Notes: generated by a model from the letters alone, not told the origin. DNA of 64,000 nucleotides from Penelope pileata (GCA_013396635.1 WBMW01001713.1:6065-70064), one strand, 5' to 3'; counted from the stretch's first letter, positions 25,801 to 34,607 are shown. Translations and numbers: made by a program.

Positions 25801-27386
25801 TACATTGTAAGTGCCTCTCACTTACCACACTCCCCAGTGACATTCGTGGTACCCAAAAAGAAAGAGACAGCTATTAAAACTATTTTGCCTGTCTAAGGAA
25901 AAGTGATTATCGTGAGAAATTAGGCTGCTGACCTCAGATGTTTTGCAATTTTTCCACGTATAATACAAAAAAAATTGCAAGCTAATACATTTCAAATTAA
26001 AATGTTTACACATAGCAGAAATTTCTAGGCTTTGCTTTTGGAAGCCTTCCTGGTAGCATTGCTGTATCCAAGCGGAGTACGAAAAGCACAGGTTTCTCTG
26101 GTGAACCAGTAACAGCGTTGGTTTTCTGCACATTTGTAAAGGTGATATGCTGAAAACTACAGTATTGTTTTTTCATGGCTGCTACAAATTCCTCTCGTTT
26201 GTAACTACGGTTAAGCTGGTCTAAGAAAATATTGAATGCAACAGGTCGTTCTGCATGTGAGAATTTGTAATGCGTATGTGCTTCTTCCCCCTTCCTTGTG
26301 CTTTCGTTTGGAATCCCAGCAACAATATTTAAAGGTAAAATGATTCCAAACTACATTATTGATAGCAGTAAGTATCCTGTATTAATATGGCATATGCAGT
26401 TAAATTCCCTAGGAGTCCTGAAATGTCAGCATCCTGTATACTAGCTGTAAATATTAAACTCCAAAGAAATTTGCATGGTTGAGTTCAGGCAGCTGCTGTG
26501 AAGTTACAAACTGAATCAGTGCTAGAGACATCAGTGATAGTTGTTCTGAGTGGGGATGTGAGGAGGGAGGCCTCAGCTTTTGGCTCTCTTTAGATCAGTT
26601 TAGCCAGCTAGCGTAGGTGCATCTCCCCTGCCACAGGCGTGTGATCCTGGTGGCTCTGGGAGTGCTTTAAAACCTGGCGTGAAGTGGATACTGGAGTATT
26701 TCTTAGGTCTGAAGAGTGACAATTAGCACTGGCCCAGAAATCACAATTCAGATTTGGGGATCCAAACCCAGCCTCACTAGATTGCTCATCTTCTCTAGTG
26801 AATGTTATCCCTCCATCCCTCTGTAAAATAGGTTCCTTAATAGCATTAAGTTTTCCCATGAACAAGTGTACGCTCCCTTGAGGAATGGAGAAAAAGGAAG
26901 TAATCTTGCTTTTGAATTATATAATAAAATGCTGCATTCCGTTTTTTTCAAAATGTTTTCTTTCTCTCCCCCTTCAAAGACTTGGAAATGGAGAACATAG
27001 ACCAGAAGTTATCTGAAAATGACTCACATAAACAAAACTCAGAAGAAGCTTCTTCAGCATCTCAGGACGTTGGTGCAGTCAGTGAGGAGCCTGAAGAAGG
27101 AGACAGCTCCGACACCACTGACCCTGATTCTGTATCTCCTGCTCACATGGACAGTGACAGTGTTACCCTTTCAGATCAGGACTCCTCCGTCCCTGGAGCT
27201 GATGAGGCTCCTGCTCCAGAGCCAGCGTGCACGCAAGGGGATGACCAGCCTCAGGAACAAAAGACCGAGACAGAGTCAGACTCCAAAGCAAACTGGGATA
27301 ATAAGGTCCAACCTATGGAATCCATATTAGCAGACTGGAATGAAGATATAGAAGCATTTGAAATGATGGAAAAGGACGAACTATGA
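1777..27386 (+). CDS. EDEM3: EDEM3, ER degradation-enhancing alpha-mannosidase-like protein 3 (19 coding exons; first exon missing)
   Basis: EDEM3 is an ER-lumenal GH47 alpha-1,2-mannosidase that trims mannose from misfolded N-glycoproteins, marking them for ER-associated degradation. Nineteen exons with GT-AG borders and compatible phases join into 879 residues without a stop. Residues about 1-450 form the GH47 domain. Its likely acidic catalytic residues are E93 ([10 protein letters not shown]), D240 (GIDSYYEYL) and E352 (RPEFAES), and T438 (FTTEAHLLP) is the probable Ca2+ ligand. C29 and C388 match the mammalian C83/C442 pair linked to redox control (numbering from memory). A protease-associated (PA) domain covers about 595-735. 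A divergent acidic tail follows and ends in the ER-retrieval signal KDEL. Sequons are visible at N65, N142, N451 and N458. The human protein is 932 residues, so only the roughly 53-residue signal-peptide exon is absent. The KDEL and PA domain exclude EDEM1, EDEM2 and MAN1 paralogues. Confidence 0.97.
5420..5520 (+). CDS. EDEM3: EDEM3 exon 3
   Basis: Exon of 101 nt encoding residues 16-48 plus two bases of K49. It carries [20 protein letters not shown], a signature of the GH47 N-terminus. C29 corresponds to mammalian C83, one half of the cysteine pair reported to control EDEM3 redox state (from memory). The acceptor is CTGCAG and the donor GTTAGT. Confidence 0.95.
8250..8289 (+). CDS. EDEM3: EDEM3 exon 4 (40 nt)
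   Basis: A very short exon. One base completes K49, then 13 codons give [13 protein letters not shown], a conserved GH47 strand. The acceptor is TTCGTAG and the donor GTAGGT. Phase matches both neighbours. Confidence 0.93.
9656..9768 (+). CDS. EDEM3: EDEM3 exon 5, catalytic glutamate exon
   Basis: Encodes residues 63-99 plus two bases of G100. It contains the sequon N65-K-T and the GH47 motif [11 protein letters not shown]93 equals the glutamate (E147 in the literature, from memory) whose loss abolishes EDEM3 mannosidase activity. The acceptor is TTCCAG and the donor GTGAGT. Confidence 0.96.
10111..10183 (-). mobile_element. CR1 retrotransposon 3'-end fragment
   Basis: The + strand reads GGTTGGAAGGGACCTCTGGA followed by a CCAGTCCAAC-type segment. 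This is the reverse complement of the conserved 3' terminal region of avian CR1 elements. The terminal octamers are eroded and only about 70 bases are recognisable, so this is an old, 5'-truncated copy inside EDEM3 intron 5. Confidence 0.8.
10451..10604 (+). CDS. EDEM3: EDEM3 exon 6
   Basis: Encodes the end of G100 and residues 101-151, including [19 protein letters not shown] and the sequon N142-T-T just before SGLPYPR. This is core GH47 sequence. The acceptor is TTTAG and the donor GTAAGT. Confidence 0.96.
11670..11804 (+). CDS. EDEM3: EDEM3 exon 7
   Basis: Forty-five whole codons encode residues 152-196. They include [20 protein letters not shown], a conserved GH47 segment with a C-x-x-C pair, and [10 protein letters not shown]. 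The acceptor is strong (TCTGTAG). The donor GAG|GTTTGC is weak. Confidence 0.95.
13223..13328 (+). CDS. EDEM3: EDEM3 exon 8
   Basis: Encodes residues 197-231 ([20 protein letters not shown] to GDWVRK) and the first base of D232. The acceptor is GTTGCAG and the donor GTGTGT. Confidence 0.95.
13914..14011 (+). CDS. EDEM3: EDEM3 exon 9, catalytic aspartate exon
   Basis: Completes D232 and encodes residues 233-264, including [18 protein letters not shown]. By family alignment, D240 is one of the GH47 active-site acids. The acceptor is TTTTAG and the donor GTGAGT. Confidence 0.95.
14494..14619 (+). CDS. EDEM3: EDEM3 exon 10
   Basis: Forty-two whole codons encode residues 265-306 ([13 protein letters not shown] to LLAFFPGLQ), matching the GH47 segment before the last two catalytic motifs. 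The acceptor is TTTGTCAG and the donor GTAAGG. Confidence 0.95.
15175..15258 (+). CDS. EDEM3: EDEM3 exon 11
   Basis: Twenty-eight whole codons encode residues 307-334 ([20 protein letters not shown] onward). The acceptor is TTTTAG and the donor GTAAGG. Confidence 0.94.
16760..16843 (+). CDS. EDEM3: EDEM3 exon 12, second catalytic glutamate exon
   Basis: Twenty-eight whole codons encode residues 335-362, with [16 protein letters not shown]352 in RPEFAES is the predicted GH47 catalytic residue. The acceptor is TCCTCAG and the donor GTAAAA. Confidence 0.95.
17057..17091. other. Assembly gap (35 N) beside a poly-A tract
   Basis: A run of 35 N follows about 14 consecutive A and is itself followed by AAAAAGAAAGG. 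It probably marks an unresolved poly-A or A-rich microsatellite in EDEM3 intron 12. The true length is unknown. Confidence 0.95.
17429..17553 (+). CDS. EDEM3: EDEM3 exon 13
   Basis: Encodes residues 363-403 and two bases of R404, covering [19 protein letters not shown] and [19 protein letters not shown]388 corresponds to mammalian C442, the partner of C29 in the reported redox pair (from memory). The acceptor is TTAATAG and the donor GTGAAA. Confidence 0.95.
18060..18225 (+). CDS. EDEM3: EDEM3 exon 14, end of the GH47 domain
   Basis: Completes R404 and encodes residues 405-459. [17 protein letters not shown] and [11 protein letters not shown] close the (alpha/alpha)7 barrel. T438 is the likely Ca2+-binding threonine. 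The sequons N451-Q-T and N458-T-T follow. The acceptor is TCCATAG and the donor GTAAGT. Confidence 0.95.
18226..21432 (+). other. EDEM3 intron 14 (3.2 kb): one composite CR1
   Basis: This AT-rich intron carries an internally deleted CR1 at 19600-20181 and a poly-T tract near 19117-19130. A 114-codon ATG-started frame at 20716-21060 matches no family I know and is treated as chance. The rest appears unique. Confidence 0.6.
19600..20181 (+). mobile_element. CR1 retrotransposon, internally deleted (RT remnant fused to 3' end)
   Basis: The left part (19600 to about 19808) resembles CR1 reverse-transcriptase coding sequence. Its conceptual translation has remnants such as [10 protein letters not shown] and [15 protein letters not shown]. 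At about 19808-19815 it jumps to the CR1 3' region (CTCTCCTGTGAGAGGCTGAG, then CTGGAGAAGAGGAGGCTC), and it ends in the GGTCCCTTCCAGCC-type terminus. The copy is 5' truncated, lacks the sequence between those parts, and is dead. Confidence 0.85.
21433..21587 (+). CDS. EDEM3: EDEM3 exon 15
   Basis: Encodes residues 460-510 and two bases of A511. [20 protein letters not shown] and DKSCPRG carry two linker cysteines between the GH47 and PA domains. The acceptor is TTTCAG and the donor GTAAGA. Confidence 0.94.
21938..21954. repeat. (AAT)n microsatellite
   Basis: About five AAT units run in tandem inside EDEM3 intron 15. It is short and probably only weakly polymorphic. Confidence 0.8.
22362..22515 (+). 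CDS. EDEM3: EDEM3 exon 16
   Basis: Completes A511 and encodes residues 512-562, including [20 protein letters not shown] and [20 protein letters not shown]. This region links the GH47 and PA domains and is nearly identical to human as recalled. The acceptor is TTCTCAG and the donor GTAAGG. Confidence 0.95.
22983..23638 (+). mobile_element. CR1 retrotransposon 3' portion, about 650 bp
   Basis: This is a continuous match in order to the CR1 ORF2 end and 3' UTR. It runs from GAACATGAGCCAGCAGTGTG, through CCAGAGGAGGGCAATGAAGC and CTGGAGAAGAGCAGGCTC, to the terminus TCTTTTCCAACCTTAATGATTCTATG. It is 5' truncated with several small indels, so no reading frame survives. It sits in sense orientation in EDEM3 intron 16. 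Confidence 0.92.
23738..23932 (+). CDS. EDEM3: EDEM3 exon 17, start of the PA domain
   Basis: Sixty-five whole codons encode residues 563-627. They include [20 protein letters not shown] and [20 protein letters not shown], where the PA domain begins. The exon ends KHKSG before GTATGT. Human has KHKE here as recalled, so this species appears to have one more residue at the junction. Confidence 0.94.
24607..24772 (+). CDS. EDEM3: EDEM3 exon 18, PA domain core
   Basis: Encodes residues 628-682 and one base of D683. [20 protein letters not shown] and AGAIGGIVI are the typical PA core, which in other proteins mediates protein-protein or substrate contacts. The acceptor is CACACAG and the donor GTAAAT. 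Confidence 0.95.
25266..25451 (+). CDS. EDEM3: EDEM3 exon 19, end of the PA domain
   Basis: Completes D683 and encodes residues 684-744 and one base of D745. [32 protein letters not shown] and [11 protein letters not shown] complete the PA domain. The acceptor is GGCCAG and the donor GTAAGA. Confidence 0.95.
26320..26334 (+). CDS. EDEM3: Candidate 15-nt alternative microexon of EDEM3
   Basis: Fifteen bases lie between a strong acceptor (long pyrimidine tract, then CCCAG at 26315-26319) and a donor, GTAAAA at 26335. Its phase fits exon 19 (ends in phase 1) and exon 20. Inclusion would add A-T-I-F-K between KDR and D745 without shifting the frame. I do not know of a confirmed transcript. Confidence 0.4.
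26980..27386 (+). CDS. EDEM3: EDEM3 exon 20, acidic tail with KDEL and stop
   Basis: Completes D745 and encodes residues 746-879 plus TGA. The first ~100 residues are low-complexity and rich in Ser, Asp and Glu, and differ from human. The last stretch, [21 protein letters not shown], is conserved and ends in the ER-retrieval tetrapeptide KDEL. One sequon, N758-D-S, is present. The acceptor is TTCAAAG. Confidence 0.96.
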
Positions 27387-28657
27387 TTTGTAATAATAAC
27401 TTATTTGTTAGTAAACAAATGGAGAACTCTTTGGGTAGAAGTGAGGCCCTGATACCAGAGAACTAGAAAACATATTCAGTATTGTGATGAGCAACCAGGT
27501 TTCACCTGGAAATTATCATAGAAATCCAGCACGTGCTCTTTGTTTTAATTTTTCCTGTTTAAAAATGGGAACGTGCAATTGAAGCACTCGTGTGGCCCCA
27601 CTGCGCGATGCTGTATCCCAGGAGGTTGCTCAGGGAAGGAGCCCGACTTCTGCCTTTCAGGTGCTGAGAGACGATGCTGCCTTGGCCTCTGGAAAGCAGG
27701 AGTTGAGTGCCAGCACCACTCAGCAGTCACGGGGGGGAGCACCTGGCGGCAGCAGGCAGCTGTCTGGTGGGAGTGCAGGTGTGGTTGTTCTTACTGATCC
27801 CTATCAAGCTGAAAGCCTTCCTTGCTGGTGGCAGGTGAAACGATGTTTCCAGTCATTGTGTCTGTAAGACGCAAGCAGAACCAGTTTGATTTTGTTCTGA
27901 CATCTCACACTGAGACCCAGTCGTGTTGCTCATTGCTCCTTCCATCTGCCATGGTGAAGAATGACCAAGCTGACCTGTGAGTTTTCCCTCCTGCTTTACT
28001 TCCACCCGGTGAAGCTGTACAAACCAAAGGCAGTGTGCTTTGTAAGCAGGTGCCATCAGGGATTGAGGGTGGCCTTGCTCGTTTGGGGTCTGCCAGATAA
28101 AGGTTTGTGATGTGTTACGAAAGTTACGTTTGAGATGAAGGTGAAGTGATTGAGACAAATGTTGAGTGCAGACATTTCCTTCCAGGTTTAAAAACCCACC
28201 CTACCCCGAGACAGAGTTAACCCAGCCATATCCTCTGAAAGGACACTGAGCAGAACTAGATCAGCTGTAACAAAATCTTTCCTTTTGTACAAGTTTTACC
28301 TCTAACAGCTTGACTTTGTCATTTTTTTATGTGAATACTGTGTGTGTGATGCTTGAGGCAGTGAGGCCGGTGCCAGTGGTACGGTGCAGGGACTTGGGCT
28401 GTTGGGTCCGTGGTGTGAGGTACGGGAACAGCAGATGTTGTGCTGGGCCTGGGGAGCGTCACAGGTGAGTGGGAGTCCGGGCTTGTCATCCCTACTTTGG
28501 AAAGAGCTGCTTAAGAACTGAGTTCTTTAAGAATCTGAGAGATGTTTCAACTGTGTCCAGAGAAACTGCCAAAAGATAATAGATTTATATAGAGATAATT
28601 AATTTATATAAACTCCTTTTAGAGAACTGTGGCTCAAAGTATTGTTTTACATTAAGG

Positions 28658-28663
28658 AATAAA
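28658..28663 (+). promoter_or_regulatory. EDEM3: Possible proximal polyadenylation signal of EDEM3
   Basis: Canonical AATAAA, about 1.27 kb after the stop, in AT-rich sequence. Use is uncertain. Confidence 0.35.
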
Positions 28664-30528
28664 TTAACACTGCCTATATGCTGCACCAGGCTGGAAATGA
28701 AGGTTTATATTGATCTTTACAGTGGATTAAAAAGAAAAGCCCCAATCTGAAGTGCACCTGTCATTTAGGTGGTGAAATTACGTGTGCTGAATATGCAACT
28801 GTTAATTAGTATAGCCATACTGTATTTATTTGTGTATACTCTGTACAGTATGATGGAGAAATCCCAGGCAAACATTGTAGACGTGTATACTTGACGACAC
28901 TTGCTTTCAAGAGTTCCAAATGCACAGGCACCTTTTGAGAGCACAGCAGTCAGAACATCCTATGTAAACTGAATGGTTACCTTAAATCATTAGAGGAGGA
29001 GGTAATTTGGAGGAGGAAGTGAAGCGGTAGCGGAATAGTGAATACCCTTTTAAAATCAGCTTCCAGATGTAGTTGTTCCTTTGCACAATAGCTGTATGGA
29101 GATTTGAGCTGTAGTGCTTGTGGCAGCTGAGGTTTTTCAGTTGAGAACTTTTTATCTGTTTGTTACATGGGTTCCTTCACGTAAGGAATCTGACCGTAGG
29201 AGCCCTCCAAGTGTCCTTTGTACGTGGAGCCCACGGGCTTGCCGGGCGGCGCAGGACCCCCAGCTCAGTCAGGGTTTGCCCCGTGGGTTCCTCCGTCCGC
29301 CAGTGCTTGTGCCACAGCGGAGCGCTGTGCTCCCCGGTGCTCCTCGACACGGACTGTGTCCTCACGCTTGGTAGTTCTTTTGGCAACAGAATCCCATTTA
29401 TAGGTGTCAAGGTCCTCTGGTCATTGCGTTAAGACTGTCAAGATTGCAGTGGAAGCTTACGGTTTTTTTTAACCTGCAGAAGTTTAGGTGTAACAGTAAA
29501 CATTTTACTAAAAGAATGACTTTTTTGCCACCACGAGCTTGCTTCCAGCTGCTTCATTCACGTCTGTGATGAAAGCAGGAGACATCCCTCCTTCCACGGG
29601 GCTTCGAGTGGTCCCAGAGCTCAGTCTGGACGAGAAGTATGGGCTCGGCAGTGGCCTGCCTCAGCGACCTGCCACCTCCTTCCTCTCAGCTGGCTTCATT
29701 GGCTCTGCTCTACCTTTGAGGTGACCACGGGAGCCACAGCCGTGCCGGATGGTTGGGTTCGTGCTTTGTTGACAGAACTGGATGAGGCGGAGTTGGCCTC
29801 TTGGGAAGGCAGAGGAGTGAGGGGGCAGTTTAATTCAGGTTATTTTTACTTTGCGTTTCCTTGAGAGGAAGCAGGCTTTAGTTAACCTCTTCATGCTGAA
29901 AGTGGTTTGGTTTTCTGTCACTGTCATCTTAAAGTGAAGAGAATGTATTAATCCTTTTTTTTTTTTAATCTTTTGGAGAGGAGTTAGTGTTCTTTCCAGA
30001 TAAGTCTGCTCCACGTGGAACATTGTTCATACATCATTCATCAGTAACCGCGTCTGTGTCATACTGAACACCGAAGAGTTCAGGAATCCCAGCTGGAACC
30101 AGCGCTTACTTCATGCCATGTAATTCCGATTAGCCAATTAATTTCTCATTTGATATTAGAGGAATATTCTCATTTGTTTACATTTATTGTTTCTTAATGA
30201 AGTTTTAAAATGAGCCCAGCTTTGTTTCTCCTCCTGAAAGCATCGGCCGTGGAAAAGCGTATGGTAAGAAGTTGAAAATGGGCCATCTTATGCAAAAGCC
30301 GTCACTCAGAACATAGAGAAAAACATTCTGTGAATGAAATATTGTATGTTCAGATTTTATAGGATTTTTTTTTTTCAGCCAGCCCAACTTACAGCCGTAT
30401 ATTTTCTTATGGAAGATGTCTAATAACAGGTGCTGTAACACTTCTGTTGGGTTCCACTGTCTGGTGGTAAGCATATACAATATTTCTAAGGGCAACTATG
30501 TACTGTGATGTAAAAGTTTGGGCTAAAA

Positions 30529-30602
30529 TGTATATAATCTGTGTACATAATTGTGTACTTGATTATAACTGCTGATTGTAAAGATTTAATAAAATGTAAA
30601 TA
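30529..30602 (+). promoter_or_regulatory. EDEM3: Cluster of three Pumilio-type motifs (UGUANAUA)
   Basis: TGTATATA at 30529-30536, TGTACATA at 30542-30549 and TGTAAATA at 30595-30602 all fit the Pumilio consensus UGUANAUA. They surround the main poly(A) signal. The third could be lost or retained depending on the cleavage point. Function is inferred from motif identity only. Confidence 0.5.
30588..30593 (+). promoter_or_regulatory. EDEM3: Main polyadenylation signal of EDEM3
   Basis: Canonical AATAAA followed by a T/GT-containing stretch (CTCTGGTCAAGCTGTTCTG), as expected downstream of a cleavage site. Cleavage is predicted at about 30603-30623. The resulting long 3' UTR agrees with the mammalian gene as recalled. 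Confidence 0.75.
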
Positions 30603-31680
30603 CTCTGGTCAAGCTGTTCTGAATTGTCAGCTTCATTACATGGGTGGCCTAACACAGGATCAGGCTATGACACGGACCTCAGCCCGTGTTGTTTTTCTAT
30701 GAGATTCAGGGTTAAGAAAGTAAACTCTTCATGACGACATCCCCAGTGAGAGGGAGCAGCCCTTTGTCGCTGCGTCCCTTGCATTTCCCCAGCCAAAGGC
30801 ACAAAAAAACATCGGCTGTGGAGTAACTCAGAGACCTGGGACCAAATCCTGGGCAGACGGTATCACTTCTGTATTGAGGGGGAAAAAAGACTCTCCTGGA
30901 TGAGTTGGTTTTCTCGCTCAGTCCTCCCTGTGTGTTTCTGCCACTTTGTGCCCAGCCTGGCTCTGCCCCACCCCACCTGCAGGGTGCTCACCTGCTCTGC
31001 ATTTCCTTCATAATACAAAATGGAGAATGTGTTGTTTATTTGTTTTCTGGTATGAACGTATTCCCAATGCTCCCTCTTTGTCAGGTGAGAAAGATGCAGT
31101 GTTGCCAACTCAGTTTTACATGTCCACTTCCAATGTTGGGTAATGCAAGGTGGCTTCAGTGACTGCCAAAAGCTTTGCCCACAGCTGCCCCTCATCCCCA
31201 AACCATCACTTCCAGCCGCCAGGCAGTGCCTGGGGTGGGAGCCTCGTTTCCCTTCTCGATTGCTTCACAAAAAGATAACGTTACTAAATGCTCCAAGCAG
31301 GAACGCTCCTTACAGAGCACCATTTGCCTGGGAAAGTTCACCCATGCTATTAAACCCCAGCACGGGTTAACTCATCTTGTGATTTGCAGTGAATGGCTCC
31401 TAGTTCTCAGTGCTGGGCTGGACCTCCTGTGAAGCCGTGTGATCAAAACCCATGGGCCACCTCTGAGCTCTGCTGCTGCACAGCCTAGGCAGAGCTGGTG
31501 GCAGCAGCGCAGGCCAGAGGATGAGCAGAAACACAGGGAAAAATGGTTTTGCTGTTCCTTAACCTCACCTGACTGTTCTGCTGTCATCACCTTCCATGGG
31601 TTCAGCCATCGCCTTCACTCTGTGTCCCAGCTCAGAGGTGGTCAGGGGCTGCAAGGTGGGTGAGAGGAAATGACAGGAAA

Positions 31681-31785
31681 TCATAGAACAGCTTAGGTTG
31701 GAAGGGGCCTTGAAGACCACCCAGTTCCAACCCCTGCCATGGGCTGGGTGCCTTCCCCTGGCCCAGGTTGCCCAGAGATGGACGC
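31681..31785 (-). mobile_element. CR1 retrotransposon 3'-end fragment
   Basis: The + strand begins TCATAGAACAGC, then GGTTGGAAGGGGCCTTGAAG, then CCAACCCCTGCCATGGGCTG. This is the reverse complement of the CR1 3' end with a degenerate terminal octamer. It is truncated after about 100 bases. Confidence 0.85.
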
Positions 31786-34478
31786 ACCAATGCTGTGTGT
31801 TGGGATTTCTCTGTGCACCTCTTCTGCGGTGGTTGCAGAGCAAGCGGTGGTGTTTCAGGGACAGCCTTTCGCCAGCAAAAGCATTTCCCTGCTGTTCTTC
31901 TGCCCTAAGGCTCCTCGTGCTCTGGTTTTAGAAAAGGAGCGAACCAGGCTTAGCAAGGCATAAAGGATAAAGGAATGGGATCTGTAGGAAATGTGAAAGA
32001 GGCATTTCCGACAGGCGATGGCCTCCGCAGCTGTTTATGTAACAGAGCACGTGGCTCCCATGTTTATTTTGGGGCCTGACATGGACATGCTGATTGCCAG
32101 CCAGCGAGCAGCTCTGCTAAATGATGTCAATCTTCGCCACGCTGGCATTACAGCATCATAAAATATTACAGAGCTGCTATTTCAGGCAGCAGCTCGCTCC
32201 AACTCAGTGCATAAATGCATCTCCGTATGACTCACTCAGGGGATTATTAATAGACAAGAAATCAGAATGCCAAAACCCAAGAATATCACGCTGCTCCCAC
32301 ACCTCTTTTCTAGTTTCTTGCAGCAGTCACACTCAGGAACTTTTTGTCTCAAGCTCGGTATTTTATGTTCATTTACAGCAGCAGCACAGTTTGTACTCAG
32401 CTCACACCCTGGGGGCCAGGGCAACCTGCGGTGCTGCCCAGTGTTGTCGGGAACCCACAGCAGGGGCCTCGGGTAGGAAACACTCCCCAAAGTGTCCTCC
32501 CCAGAGCCACATCTGTCAGAAGCCCAGTGGAGCTGTGCCCTCCCAGTGCTCAGTGTGACGCTTCCTTACTGTGCGATGCCGTGGGGCTGCAAGGCCCTGG
32601 GCCTCTCCGAGTGCTGGTCCTGGTCCCCAGGGCTGGGGGGAGCTGCGCTTGTTGCATGAGTGGGTGCTCAGCTCCCCAGCATCCCACGCAGGCTGGGACC
32701 AAGGTGGTTCCACGGCCAAGGTGGGACAACGTATTGCCAGATGAGTACACTGCATGTGAGGCCACGCTGGGAGCTCTGGGCAGCAGCACGGCCAACCAGA
32801 GCCGCTGATGGGGCAGAGATGCCAACAGTGATGGAAATTCCCCTCCTCTGCTTACAGCCGGCATCGACCCCTTCCTCAGGGCTGCGGCATAAAGCAGCTG
32901 AAGGCTGGGCCAAGCTGGAGGCCTGGTGTGCCGGCTGAGCCAACTGAGCAGGGCCATCACTGGCACCCAAACCAAAGGGGAAAAGGCAATTACTGCTTCA
33001 CAGCCTCGCTACAATGGACATAGCTGGGAGCTGAATGTTTGTCGGTTCTAATTTTCATACTGCAACAGCAATAGCATTATTGCTGACTCATGCTTAAACG
33101 TGTCTCTCTGGGGCTCTGTCTGTCAATTCCCTCTTGTCTTAGGACAGATTTTCAAGCACTTCCTGTGCTGCATGGGCAGTGCCATCAGCCTAGGCCCTCT
33201 GACAGCGGTAAAAGCTGCAAAAAATGATGTGCTATCCTCTCTCACAGTCACCTCTTGCAGTAGCACCTCACACACCTCAGGGATGATTTCCCCATGGAAC
33301 TGGAATGCAGTCCTCAAGTGTCCTGGCCCCTTTGTGCTGTCCCCACCTGCGGCCATGCTGGTGGCACCCCAGCATGGCCCGAGGGCTGCAGCAGTGTGGG
33401 CCCAGGCCCCCCCAGCGCCCTGAATCCTTCAGGCTCCTGCAGGCCACAGGCAGCGATCTCAGGGCTTCCACATCCATACGCCTGACAGACCCGCACGGAG
33501 CGGTGCGATTAGCACCCATCTCAGAGCCTTTGTCCTCATTCTGCTTCGCCATGCCCAGCAGCATTAGTTTGTCGGTAATTAAGGGGCTGCTTTGATGAGC
33601 CTCTCAAAGGGTGGCCCTGTGACTGGGTCTCTCAGGTGGGGCTGTCTGCACACCCCTCTGTCTGATTATCCAAGCAGAGATGTAGGGATGGTCTTCTGTG
33701 GAGCCAGGCTGCAGACTGGGGATTTGGCAGATCCCTGTCCCTTTGGGAGAGGTACACTTTCACATCTGCGTTTTCACCCTTTTCCGTGCCTGAATGCTGG
33801 GCACTGTGCGCACTTACACACAGGTATCACAGCGCAGTTTTGGCTCAGCTGCGCTCCCAGGCAGGAATCTCACTGCTAAGATGTGGCTGGGCCTCGTGTT
33901 GCAGAGAATCCCCTCTGAAGGGGACGCATGCCCTCCATCGCCACCATTCTGGCTGTGCAAGAGGTGCCACTGTGCCATGGGTCCGTGCTGCCGGGGCCCA
34001 GAGGAGAACAGAAGTGCAGGGCCCATGCCAGCATCTGAATGATGTGAGATGACACACAGCCTTCTGAGAAAAGCACCAAAACACGTTTGCTGTCTTTTTG
34101 TACCCGATGGAGCTGCTGACTCCTGGGGCTGAGGAATGCCTGGCACCAGATGCTGCTCATGGTTGTGTGGTGCTTGGAGGTGACGGCTGGTGTCCACGGG
34201 CAGGAGGTCCCCTCGCCCTGAAGATGCCCAGGAATTCCCAAATACCTCCGCAGCCACCAGCCTTTCCGTGGGGCCTCCCTGGAGCAGCATCATTGCCACC
34301 TGCGGTACCAGGAAGCCCTGGGGGCAGGCAGGCCCCAGCCCTCCAGCACAGGCTGCCACCTGCCCCGTGCTGGAGGGCAAGGGGCAGGGCAGGGCCAGAG
34401 GAAAGCCCTCAATAATGAAAATAAAGGCATCACCCTTCAGGTCAAAGCAGACATTACAACAGATTCTTCCATGCAGGC

Positions 34479-34607
34479 TGAGGCTCCCTGGATTCTTCAA
34501 GGCCAGGCTGGATGGGGCTCAGGCACCTGGTGGGAGGTGTCGCTGCCCATGGCAGGGGTTGGAACTGGGTGGGCTTTAAGGGCCGTTCCAACCCAACCAC
34601 TCTGTGC
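34479..34607 (+). mobile_element. CR1 retrotransposon 3'-end fragment
   Basis: Contains AAGGCCAGGCTGGATGGGGC, then CCCATGGCAGGGGTTGGAAC, ending GGGCCGTTCCAACCCAACCA. This is the CR1 3' terminus in sense orientation, with the last octamers degraded (CTCTGTG). Confidence 0.85.

Larger units (their letters stand above)
21588..26979 (+). other. EDEM3 introns 15-19: one CR1, one candidate microexon
   Basis: Intron 15 (21588-22361) contains a short (AAT)n tract at about 21938-21954. Intron 16 (22516-23737) contains a nearly continuous CR1. Introns 17 (23933-24606) and 18 (24773-25265) show nothing recognisable. Intron 19 (25452-26979) contains a 15-nt candidate microexon, listed separately. Confidence 0.6.
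27387..30610 (+). other. EDEM3: EDEM3 3' untranslated region
   Basis: About 3.2 kb runs from the stop to the AATAAA at 30588-30593, without a recognisable exon or repeat. A possible proximal signal, AATAAA, lies at 28658-28663 in an AT-rich stretch and could give a shorter 3' UTR. The segment 29180-29380 is GC-rich with overlapping chance ORFs in several frames, none recognisable. Confidence 0.75.

Noticed and set aside
29114..29432. Overlapping ORFs within the EDEM3 3' UTR
   Set aside because: They lie in a GC-rich patch in all frames and look unlike protein-coding sequence.
32344..32975. Several overlapping ORFs of 79-154 codons on both strands
   Set aside because: GC-rich sequence has few stop codons, so many frames stay open. 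None has a recognisable domain or good splice context.
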